The translations under genes and the position numbers were made by a program. The notes beneath the pieces are model-generated. The model did no database searches and was not told the origin of the DNA. It saw only the letters and a list, made by a program, of their open reading frames with translations. Of a stretch of 64,000 nucleotides of DNA, positions 13,601 through 23,670 are shown piece by piece. The DNA comes from Gyrodactylus bullatarudis (lineage: Eukaryota > Platyhelminthes > Monogenea > Gyrodactylidea > Gyrodactylidae): contig SSNU01000279.1 of assembly GCA_012064415.1 (NCBI GenBank), positions 558,001 through 622,000 on the forward strand. The letters run 5' to 3'. Each line of letters opens with the position of its first letter. Position 1 is the stretch's first letter.

Positions 13601-16600
13601 AGTACATGCAGTCATTGATTAATTGAAAAGTTGTCTACACAGTGAAATCTCCTCTATCAACTTGTTCTTCTCTAATTGTCTGATTTTTCAACAATAAAGT
13701 AAGAGAGAGAGAGACTAACTAATTTCTGTTTCTAAAAAAAACACTCACTCACATGATTAATTATAATTAATGAATCTTTTAAAAAACAACTTACCTCTTC
13801 CTGATTAAAAAAGCAAAACAATTTCAACTCTTCAATCAAATATATAGATTTTATTACACGGTGCAACAAAATTTTTCAAATTTCTTTTACAGCCGCCATT
13901 GGTCGTTACAGAGGGTTTCTCAACTAAAGCTAATTGATATAAAGTTGGAAATATATGATTTTTATAGAAATCTCGATTTTTCATCAAAAACATGAATATG
14001 TTAAAGATTTTTTGGAATCCTACTCATGTTGCCCACTCTTAACAGTTGGAGAGAAAAAATTCTGAAAAAAATGATTTTTATGGAATATATGGCCATTTTT
14101 CAAATTACAATTTGTCGCCAAAATCCCCTTTTATCGAACCTTAAACTGAAATTTTTTTATTGACTTGAAATTTGGAGGGTGATCAAAAGAGTTTCTTCAA
14201 GATCAGAATTAGACAAGAAAATCAATTCAACTGAATCTTATCTGATGCATAGCCTTATTATCGTTTGGGAGTTGAAATTCGATTTTTTGATCATTTTCAC
14301 TACTTGAAAATCAATGAAATTTCAATAATTCAGAATCTCTCGAAAATAGGGTAACTGTCCGTAATTTGACAGTGCTAGTCGGCTTTCTTGTCTAATCTTG
14401 ATCCTGAAAAACCTCTTTTGATCAACCTCTAACTTTCAAATCTATAAAAATTCTGGTTCCAAGTTTGAAAAAATGGGGTTTTGGCGACAAATCGTAATTT
14501 GAAAAATGGCCATATTTTTCATAAAAATAATTTTTTTCTTGAATTTTTTTTTCTTCAAATGGTAAAATTGGGCAACATGAGTAGTATTCCAAAAACTCTT
14601 CAACACATTCGAATTTTTAATGAAAATACCGAGATTTCTGTGAAAATCATATATTCCCAGCTTTATATGCTAGCCAAGTGGTTATTCTAGTTACATCTTG
14701 ATCTCTGACATGTTTTTCAATTTCATCTTCAACTCTGGATTTGCTTCCATACCTTTGTTACTATATTAAGGCGATGCGTCTTATTATCATAGTAATGACA
14801 GTACCTTATTTCAGGCATACTCATTAGTCTTTACATGCCAATACAACATACACTTGAAAGATTACACCAAAAGAGAAAAAATATCTGATTTGTTGGCCTT
14901 TCATAGTACACGTAAAATACAGGTTTCAGAGTGACTATAATACATTGAATGTCCTTCCCCACTTGTAGCATGTCCTGAATTAATTAGAAAAAACTGTAAT
15001 TTTTGCATTTGAACCGCTTGTTTGACACAATATCAAAATAAAATTTTATTTAAAATACACTAACTAACTAGAATAACTATTTGGGTACAATTTAAGATTA
15101 AATTTGTTCTCTTGGCGTATAGTTGAAAATAGTTACAGCCTCTCTACATCTGTGTCGTCATTACCGGGGATTTCTGATCTTGAGAATTAACAAATTCCGA
15201 CACTATCCGATTCACGCATAAAATTCATTAATAAAAAGTAAATACACAAATGAAAACTTTGATTCAAAATTTTTATTAAACTAACTCGTATAGAATACAG
15301 AAAATCAATCATTTTCATTGAACTTCTTATTTTTGCGAAATAGCTTTGATTGAAATTGAAAGCAAAGGTATGATGATAATCGTTTGGAATCTTCTCCTCT
15401 CGACAATTTCCAACTGAATATAGCGCCCCTGTGTCCTACTTTCATACGAAAATGATCTTTTTTTCCCTTGCTTTATTTTAGTCCTTGCATAAGTTCATAA
15501 AGACATCATCAAGGTTTGGTAACTAACTAACCAATCATTTGTTTTTTTTTCAATTAATAATACCATTTTCTTTGTAGCTTCTCAAACTAAAACTTAGATC
15601 ACACACAGATAATCATCATAATCAATAGCACATTTTTACTTGAACTCACTTTTAGAGCAGGCCAAAGATTTGTTATGCTTGGTGAGTACTCCACCCTGTC
15701 ATACATTGGATTCCTCTCAAAGTTCTCAATTTCTTGCGTATCATATGTTAATGGATTGAGGTCAACATAACTGAATTAGCCCATCTCGAAAACCTTGATA
15801 ATATAGATTCATGTTGAAGAGATGGATTCTTTTCAACATCTTTCATGCACTGTAGATCAGGTGTTTCTCAAACCTATAGACAATGATCTTGTCTCAATGT
15901 TTCATGATAAAACAGGCCTTGTGAATTAAAATTACTCATTCATTCAACCTCTCCTCTGATTGGCGCTTTTCAATCAATATTACATAACCAATCAGGTTAC
16001 TACTTCTTTTTGAATGAATCGATCAAATAATTCTCGTATACATCCCTTGATCCATACATATTATAAAGAGACTTTTTATTTTATTCTAGTTGCATACTGA
16101 AGGCAAGAATGCAATATCTAATCCTATACCAATCAAGGTAGACAACGGGCAGGTACAAAATGCTCGTAGACTCAGTACAACTGGTACAACTAATAGGAGG
16201 GCTGATAAAAAGTTAATTCCTCCTCCACCAGTGCCTCCCCAACGGCCGCCCCCTCCTCCTCCACCCCCTCCCATTCATAGCCGAGGTCCACCTCCTCCAA
16301 GACCGAATGAGCCACTTCGCAAGCTTCCAGTTGGTATTGGTTGTAATACTCCTATTGGGTCTACTGCAGTCCCTCCGCCTCCACCGCCACCACCGCCTCC
16401 TCCTTCTTCATCGTTCAAAGGAAATCAAAACACAAATTTTGATAGTTCCCTTGGAAATACTGCAACTGGGAATCATGACTCTTGCAAAAATGAGAAACCC
16501 AAACATTTACCCTTCGTTCCGCCGAGTTTACAGGAGCAAATTCAAAACTTTAGAAAGGATAAACTGAAAAGAGTATGTCCATGAAATAGTTTATGACTGT

Positions 16601-16965
16601 TTATTACACTTAAGGAGTATGATCCATAGTAAACCTTGTTCCTTCATTGAAAATTGCTATCTTTAAATCTGTGTCAATTAATTTTTCATACTATAAAACT
16701 ACTAATTTATAGAAATTTAGTGCTAAAAAATTGAAATACATGCTCAAATCCTTTGGCGATAATTACTAATCTTAATTCCATTTAGACCTCAGTCACGTCT
16801 CCAGTTAAAGAGGAGAAACTGGGAGAAGACAGCAAGGAGGCCTCTGTGAATCAGAATCTTGCAAATGCTCTTGTCGCTGAACTGAATCGACGAAGAAATA
16901 TGATGAATGACGAGGAAGCTGGTTCCAAGTCATCAAGCTCCGATAATGATTGGGATGAAAATTAA
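10617..16965 (+). CDS. WASP-family actin nucleation promoter, copy 1 (455 aa)
   Basis: Exons 10617-11069, 11259-11510, 16090-16572 and 16786-16965 join in phase 0. Order of domains: WH1/EVH1 (about residues 15-125, with the CCGEKD, KSYFLRFYNL and FEQEIYKEMEY blocks), a CRIB/GTPase-binding segment (about 170-182, IGVPMNFRHVEHV), a proline-rich linker with Pro runs of up to 11, a WH2-like helix (SLQEQIQNFRKDKLKR), a central motif NALVAELNRRR, and an acidic end with the key Trp (DNDWDEN). Proteins of this type are activated by Cdc42/Rac and recruit actin monomer and Arp2/3 at membranes. The last CRIB Gly is Asp here. Intron 3 is 4579 bp and holds a foldback element. Copy 2 follows 446 bp downstream on the same strand, so this is a tandem duplication. 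The presence of a CRIB and the WH1 domain favours WASP/N-WASP over WAVE. Confidence 0.93.
13227..13400 (+). CDS. Candidate 57-residue small ORF inside WASP1 intron 3
   Basis: An ATG-to-TGA frame of 58 codons encodes a helix-prone peptide with an alternating hydrophobic pattern (NLNEILLLNSR, ELFKKHISEISEKF, EDIKMLVLFNAEKM). Its composition looks more protein-like than surrounding intron sequence. I do not recognise a family. There is no visible splice acceptor or promoter, and it may be the fossil of a mobile-element protein or chance. It is reported because it would otherwise be invisible. Confidence 0.2.
   Translation: MNMDSMINLNEILLLNSRNNSIVELFKKHISEISEKFSINVEDIKMLVLFNAEKMQS
13924..14690. 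repeat. Foldback element, family A, copy 2 (most complete)
   Basis: About 767 bp, nearly identical to 49-732. The left arm (13924-14000) is an imperfect reverse complement of the right arm (14605-14690). Pairing resumes inside, for example the TTGTCGCCAAAATCCCC block versus GGGGTTTTGGCGACAA. It lies in WASP1 intron 3. No clear target-site duplication could be assigned. Confidence 0.85.
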
Positions 16966-17410
16966 CTCACGAAAAAGAAGAATGATCGAAGATTTAAATC
17001 TAATTTATTTACCTGATTTAACGACAATCAATGTTTGAAATCATCATTTATGAAATCAATATACTATTTCTTATTTATGATCTATTTGAAATGGTATATT
17101 TCTTCCAATTGCATCAAGTTAATCCTTGAAAAAGACCACGTCCTCATTATGTATATGAGATAATAGGCAAGCTAGATAAGACTGACTAAGTTGATCTATA
17201 CTAGACATTGAATTCCAAAGGCTATTGAACTTTCATAATAATTTAGTAAATTATTTTAACATTTGTTAAATTAACAATAAATTAAATTTAAATTTGACTA
17301 TTTGTATCTTGTTATAATCGTTTTAACAAGATACTTGCTTCAGAAACTTGTTTAAAAGAGAATAATTATAATAAATTGAATTCAAGAGGATTCCTAAATT
17401 TCAAATTACC
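16966..17410. other. 446-bp spacer between the WASP copies
   Basis: This AT-rich sequence should contain the 3' UTR of WASP1 and the promoter and leader of WASP2. An AATAAA hexamer near 17276 could serve polyadenylation of WASP1. No ORF or repeat was recognised. Confidence 0.4.
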
Positions 17411-19962
17411 ATGATTACACCAGAATTAAGCCAAGATAATAATAATCTTTTAATTTCATTACTGGGAGAGAAAAGTAAAATTCAGGTTGGAAAAATAGGG
17501 AAACTATATAAATCTGGAGGTGAAAGCTTCATTCCAATTTCAGTTGGTGTCTTCTGCGGGGAAAAGGACAGTAAAAAGAAATCTTATTTTATCAGATTTT
17601 ATAGTTTACAAGTAAGATGTGATTTTATTTCAGAGAAAAAAAATGGAATTCGAACAAGAGATCTTCCAAGAGATGGAATACACTGTACCACATGAGCGAT
17701 TTCACGTGTGTCAAGGAACTAATTTCCCATTTGGATTAAGTTTTCTCAAGAGAGAGGATGGTGAGCAGTTTAGAGATTTTGTTGCGAAAACAATCGAATT
17801 TAGCAAAAAGAAGCAGGGTTCATCGCCTACAGTAAATGTTCCAGCTCCCATTCCTCAGCCTGCCACCACAATTCGCAAGGTGGTTTCTATCAAGTCCACC
17901 GGTAAGCCAAAGAAAATCACTGCTGCTGACATTGGGGCTCCATTAAACTTCCACCACATTGAACATGTTGATCTGGACCCAAAGAAGAATTTCTATCGAC
18001 TTGATTCGCCAGAAACAAGAGAACTCCAAGATACTCTTCGAGAAATGGGCTTTGGTGACGTAATAAAATCAGATTCAGATGCTGCAGTGGCTTTGAAATT
18101 TCTCAAAAAGAACGGTGGCATAGAGGCTGTAAGTCTTGCATAAATAATCACAATTCGTTCAGCTCAAGCATAGCGGAACTTCAGCAATATCTGGCCCAAT
18201 TCCTATACAAAACACGAAGCCAAGTAGACCAGTTCCTAATAAGCCAACGCCCACAAGAGGTCCACCAGCTCCACCCGGGTCCAACACTGTAGTTCCCACT
18301 TCAAACACTCCAGCTCCACCGCCACCACCGCCAATTTCAAAGGGACCTCTGCCACCTCCACCTCCACCTGTTTCTAAGGGACCCCTGCCAACACCGCCAT
18401 CATCTGGACCAAAAACTGAAAGGCCTATCAAAGCCCCACTCCCAGCAGCTCCCACGAGTTTACAAGAGCAGATTCAAGGATTTAGTAAAAATAATCTTAA
18501 AAAGGTGAGCATTTTTAGACATGTGTAGAAATCATTCGATTCAATCTGAAAAGTTTGACTGATCTTCAGATCATCAGATTGATCGATTTCGATAATGTCT
18601 GAGACTCCAAGGAAATCCTCTAGACAAGGTGTAATCGAGTTCAAGAATTTCAGTTCACTATTTTATCGATTAGATTAGTTGGTTACAAAATTGGAAAATC
18701 AATGAAATTCTCAATCTCTCAAACAAACTAATATCAGAGAGTATCACATTAATCTACACTGAGAAGATTGAGATTTATTTATTGTTCTACTGAACATGAT
18801 CTTGATCAATGGGGTACTTTAATTATTGAAATACTCTAGGCAAAGGTCACACGTTTAAAATCAATCCTAGTAAAATTATCGATTTCTCTAATAAAATGCG
18901 ATTACTGCAGACTGTCTTGGGAAATGCATAGTTTTGACACTCTGAAAATCAACATTCCAATTCTCAGTTATGGCTATCAAAACGTCTTTTTCTCTGAGAG
19001 GAACCCTGCAAAACTTTATTTTAATCATACATCAAACAGATTCTGACTCTTACTCGATCGAGAGATAAATTCAATTTAAGATTACACCACATTCAACCTT
19101 GAAAAATAAGAGATTGATTTCAATACATACTGAAACTATTGATTATTGCTCGTAAATATGTTTCGTCTCTGATTTCAACTATTAGCAAGAGAGAAAGAGA
19201 GATTTATGATGAAATTTAAACTGTACCCGAAAGATGTAGCGTAAGCAGGCAAACAAAAACTTTTTTTGCATTCGATATAAAGTTGATACCTGGTTAATTA
19301 CGGGTGAAACATTATGCTCAATATAAGATAGACCTGTACAAAGGGTCAGTTTTATGCTTTTAAGCATCCAGCTCTATCAGATATCAAATCAGATTACCCT
19401 CGGGCAATAAAGATTCTATAAGAGAAGCTTAACTAGAGGTTTATCTTGTCAATAAATCGAGAGAAATTTATTGAAAAAAATTCATAAATTTTGAGTGTTT
19501 TCAAATTGACTTGCGGCTTCAAATATTAGATCGAATTTCAAAATTTAGGCTACTCTCAACTCCGTCAGACTTCATCTTAAGGTGTATAATTAAGACATTT
19601 TGAGAGGTGGTTTTCAAATAGAAAATTCATTTCACCTCTCATATAAAACGGTCTTTGGGATTATATTCATACAAAAAGAGATAGTTTCAAGATACTGTGA
19701 CATACTCAATCGAATATGTTTCAACGGTTATTATCGAAACATTATCGCATCTAATAAATTAGATTTTCTCTGGTAATAACAGAAGTTGTTGTTAAATCGA
19801 TTTTTTCTATAGACTGTCCCTAATTCTGGAGCAGACAAGCCAGCAGCTGCTAGCGGAGGTGCAGGTCTAGCAAATGCCTTGGTGGCTGAACTGAATCGTC
19901 GCCGAGACATCATGGACAATGAAGGACTAAGCTCAGAGTCTGACGACGACAACTGGGACTAG
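17411..19962 (+). CDS. WASP-family actin nucleation promoter, copy 2 (395 aa)
   Basis: Exons 17411-17611, 17634-18128, 18163-18504 and 19813-19962, all phase 0. Same architecture as copy 1: WH1 (GVFCGEKD, KSYFIRFYSLQ, MEFEQEIFQEMEY), a basic stretch before the CRIB (IKSTGKPKK), CRIB (IGAPLNFHHIEHV), a Pro-rich region, WH2-like SLQEQIQGFSKNNLKK, central NALVAELNRRRD, and acidic tail SDDDNWD ending at the stop. Introns 1 and 2 are only 22 and 34 nt. Intron 3 is 1308 bp. Copy 1 has no intron at the 22-nt site, and copy 2 lacks the intron that separates exons 1 and 2 of copy 1. The two copies have diverged clearly in protein sequence, so the duplication is old. A polyadenylation hexamer lies at 20100. 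Role as for copy 1; subfunction unknown. Confidence 0.93.
17612..17633 (+). other. 22-nt intron in WASP2
   Basis: It begins GTAAGA after codon CAA and ends TTTATTTCAG before AGA AAA. Reading through it frameshifts WH1 and stops within 30 codons. Removing it gives L-Q-R-K-K-M-E-F against L-K-T-R-K-M-E-F in WASP1, with equal spacing. Confidence 0.75.
18129..18162 (+). other. 34-nt intron in WASP2
   Basis: It starts GTAAGT after the Glu-Ala codons and ends GTTCAG. The read-through frame stops after a few codons. The splice position equals that of the 4579-bp third-exon boundary intron in WASP1. Confidence 0.75.
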
Positions 19963-20099
19963 ATGTCAGGAAAGAGACAAACTTTTGAATTGACCACTTC
20001 TAAGATTCTGTTTTAATTTGCCATTTTCATAGACATTTTTTTCATATTTTTTTCTATTAAAATTGAGGAAAGTTTTGATTAAATTTCAAGTTATTTTTC

Positions 20100-20105
20100 A
20101 ATAAA
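20100..20105 (+). terminator. Polyadenylation signal AATAAA, likely for WASP2
   Basis: The hexamer is 138 bp past the WASP2 stop and is followed by a TG-rich stretch (TGTTACATGTCACCTGTTC), a usual downstream element. Confidence 0.55.
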
Positions 20106-20989
20106 ACTGTTACATGTCACCTGTTCTTGCCAACGAATAAGAGTTGTAACTATAATTTGAGTGTCAAGATAAAATGGTAAATAACTTCAGATCGATTTTT
20201 TCCCAGTTTATTTATTTTGAATTTTGAACTTGAACTTGATTAATTCCTTATTTGATTTTTTTTTTCAATTCCGTTGAATAATTAACAATCAGTATTTCAG
20301 AGTCTTAAAATCAATCAACCTTTTGATCTAAGATTCATTTTGATTTTTCGCCTTTTCAATTTAATTAATGACAATCTTTTTATCTTAGTAAAAAAATTAG
20401 CAAATAGCCCACAAAGTTGTTGTAAGTAAAAAAATATTTTGTTTTACCCTAATGTACCGATTTTTTGAATAAACCCAGAAAATTCTGTTCAATTTGGGAA
20501 AATCCGGGCTTAAGAATATTTTTTAAATAAACAAATGATTTTCTGGTATTTTGCCCTGATAAGAAATCTAAAAATACAAATTTTCAATAAAAAATGATCT
20601 GGATTTCAAGATCCAATCACTTGTGATCTGATGAACTGATTTTCATGCCTTGACTATTTATGAAATCAGTACATTTTTACCCTTCAAATTAGACTATTCG
20701 AAAACCGAGTGAACGTATAATCGATTCACATCCCTTTAATATGTGATCGAAAACCCTGATTTTGATCTGTCGCTTACAAGTAGACATACAGGTAAAACCT
20801 AAAGCACTTTTCTCCTAATCATTTTCAATATAGTATAAGTAAAATGAGTAATATGGATCAACTATTTCTATCAAAGGCCTCGAAATCTTCTATGACTACT
20901 TGAAAGTAATAATATAATTACATTGTATAGCCCCTTATTCAATGATATAGTGAATGAGGTATTTTTTCAGTTTGATAAAATTTTAATTC

Positions 20990-22301
20990 TCAAAATTCTT
21001 GATGTTGAATGAAATGAATTTCTTTTGGTGTCGATGAGAAATTCAGCATCAAGTACTCATTCGGGTCAAGGGTCTCTTTGATATTGTCAAAATCCTTCCT
21101 TTCAATGTAACAACGCATTCTGAGTACGCTGAAGAAGGACCCTCCAACTAGCTTTGATATGAAACTGTCAACATCTCTAAGGCATTTTTTGAATCTATAA
21201 TTTGAAAGAAAAGTATAGAAATTTAAATAGCGATTAGGAAGTCAGCTGAAAATGATGACAAGTTCCGCTTTGTTGTAATAAATACAAAGTAGTCTGGTAA
21301 CCAGACTTTGGTTGCAAAAGGTTACATTGTATATATCTGTTCACATGCAAAAAAGATTTGCTTAGTATGTGATTACTAAACTGGATGTCGTTAATAAACT
21401 AGATAAATTATCGCCTCTCTCTTTAGTCCAGTAGATAGGCCGAATCACTCATTACCGAAAACTTCTTAGTAGGCAAAGATTCTGAGAATGACTTGATCTA
21501 TAGAAACACCTTTGATTCTATTCAGGTATAGGCATACTTTAAAAATTTATTTAATAAGATCATTAGAGGAGTGCTCAACTCCTTAGCATATTTAACCGAA
21601 TATACAAGCATTTTAAGTATTGAAAGCTGAGTTTGAAAATGTATTTAAAAATACTCCAACTTTTCTGGAAGAGAAGGTAGATATTTTGCATGTTTTAGTT
21701 ATAATAAATAATTTACTTTGGATAATCGGGATGGCTTAGTGGGTACAGTATGAAACTTATTATTCCACCCTGTGTTCAAGTATTAATCCCCTCGACTTTT
21801 CTGAGAATTTCTACCTTTGTTCTCAGATAGTTCTGAGAATAGATTTTTACATAAATAAAATCCTCTCTATCTGTATATTACTAAAGTCTGTTCGAGAATT
21901 GTAATTTTGATAATTTTAAAAATTGAGTTGTACTCCAAAGATCATACTCAATGAGAGTTCAGAGATTCATTGAACTTACGCAAAGTCGCATTGGCATTCA
22001 GTGATAACGTAGCCCTTCTTATTTTCCCAGCCATAGAGAGACTCTCCAGGGCGTACCTTTTTTGGACAGCGGTCGTGGTGCATGCAGCACATGTCAGTTT
22101 CACGGTTATATCCAAAATCCTCATCATTTTCAGCTGTATCGCCAGCGCCGCACCATTTTGTGCCGGGGAATAACATTGGCTTTTTAAAAATGTCCAGGGA
22201 CATGAACTATAAATTCACAAGAATTAACTAGAATCAAAAGTTACAAATCCCTCTGATGATTTTGACAAGAAACCGATCAATAGTAAAACGATAATGAACA
22301 T
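20990..22301 (-). CDS. Secreted group III phospholipase A2 (162 aa)
   Basis: Exons 22301-22245, 22206-21980 and 21194-20990 join in phase. Residues 1-18 form a short hydrophobic signal peptide (MFIIVLLLIGFL). The calcium loop FPGTKWCGAGD (32-42) and the active-site block DMCCMHHDRCP (57-67, catalytic His63-Asp64) are those of group III secretory PLA2, which hydrolyses the sn-2 ester of phospholipids with bound calcium. Several paired cysteines fit a disulfide-rich secreted fold. Bee-venom-type enzymes belong to this group, but nothing here indicates a venom role; digestive, immune or lipid-signalling roles are as likely. Intron 1 is 38 nt with a weak GTAACT donor, so the signal-peptide exon is the least certain part. 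Intron 2 carries a hAT MITE 43 bp from the exon 2 donor. Confidence 0.88.
21564..21937. mobile_element. hAT-type MITE, family 1, copy 2 (374 bp)
   Basis: Homologous to 5807-6161 along its length with small indels. It starts TAGAGGAGTGCTCAAC and ends GAGTTGTACTCCA, and is flanked by the perfect 8-bp repeat AAGATCAT (21556-21563 and 21938-21945). It lies in intron 2 of the PLA2 gene. Confidence 0.9.
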
Positions 22302-23670
22302 TTTGGTCACGCAATGATGTTCTCTCGTCATGTTCTAATGGCTAATGCAATGCTATGCTGTAAATCAAATGTATCAATTTTATATATATCAACCAAGTTG
22401 TATCACTTGAAAGTTTACAAGTTTTAAGAATTAAGATGAAAAAAATCAAGAGCCAGAGAGACTTGAATTATTTCACAATTTATTATAAATTAATGACGCA
22501 TTATAAACGGATTTTCATCTTAAGAGGGACAATACTTGATGTGTGTAATCTTGATTGTACTTAAATAGCAAAATGAAAAAAAAATTCATTCAAATTACTA
22601 TTTTTAGTCAATGAAATACGTATCACGTTTTTTCTCAAACAACTTCATTCAAGTCGGTTAGTTAATTCAGAAAAACTATTCATATAATCTTCAACTACCT
22701 TGGCCTATGTGAGCTTTTTCACTTTTCTCTCCACTGTTGCTATTTAATGGAGAGTTTTGGTGTTTTTTCAACTTGCATATATTCTTAGTTCTTGAACTTT
22801 TACTATTTCTTTCAAAATTGTAAATTATTATTTTCATTCAATTATTTAACTCTTATCATTTTTAAAGTGATACCACTGATGATCCTTTAAGAAATACGTA
22901 TTTGGTGTTAATATATCTTTTATTTCTATTTTAATATGATTTTAAGTGGATTTTCGGACGTATTTGAGAAATTACGTGAATTATTGAATCAGAATAATTC
23001 TGATTGGTGAAAAAGGTGAAAAAACGATTTGTTGACGTAAGAGGTTTTCAAGCAAGTAATAAATCTAAAATTGGAGCAAGAAACAAACCAATATTATTGT
23101 TATGAAACTAAGTTTTCAAGAGTAAAAAAGAAAAATGCAAATACATCTCACTTATAAGTAGATCAATAAACTCTTAGACATGAATTCATTATCGTCTACA
23201 ATTTCTTTCTGGCTAGAAATCTGTAATCATGTATTTCCGTCTATATTTTCTCAAGTTTAGATCAGAGATAGGTTCAGATTCGGAAAAATTTGCTTTTATT
23301 GTATGACTTTACAGAAGGAATTTAGAATTTGTACGAAAAATTACATTACTGATGAATTTAATATTGGTTCAAATTTTTATTATTATTATGTATTTACTAT
23401 CAAGTAACTATGTACAAAACTCCAGTATTGGGTAATTGTGTTCAGTAAACACTGTTTGCCAAACAGTCACTCTATTAATTTAGTGTTTTTCTATATAATG
23501 TATAGTATACATAAAGAATAAAATTGCTTGAGCTAAGAGTCTCTAGTGTCAGTGACAATTTGTCACTATACTGAGTAAATTAAAACAACGCTGAAATTAT
23601 TTTTAATAAAAAATAAATTGGGTTTGTTTTTAATGGTTGCAATTCAGTAAATTTTCAAATTTGTATTTCA
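22302..23670. other. Divergent spacer between PLA2 and the receptor gene, with a repeat fragment
   Basis: No gene was recognised. It must hold the PLA2 promoter and the unseen 5' exon(s) of the receptor. Around 22860-22970 a fragment (CCACTGATGATCCTTTAAG ... GGATTTTCGGACG ... AATTACGTGAAT) is shared with 39530-39990. Confidence 0.4.

Noticed and set aside
16086..16274. Glycine-rich minus-strand frame
   Set aside because: It is the antisense of the WASP1 proline-coding exon; the same holds for 18159-18455 in WASP2.
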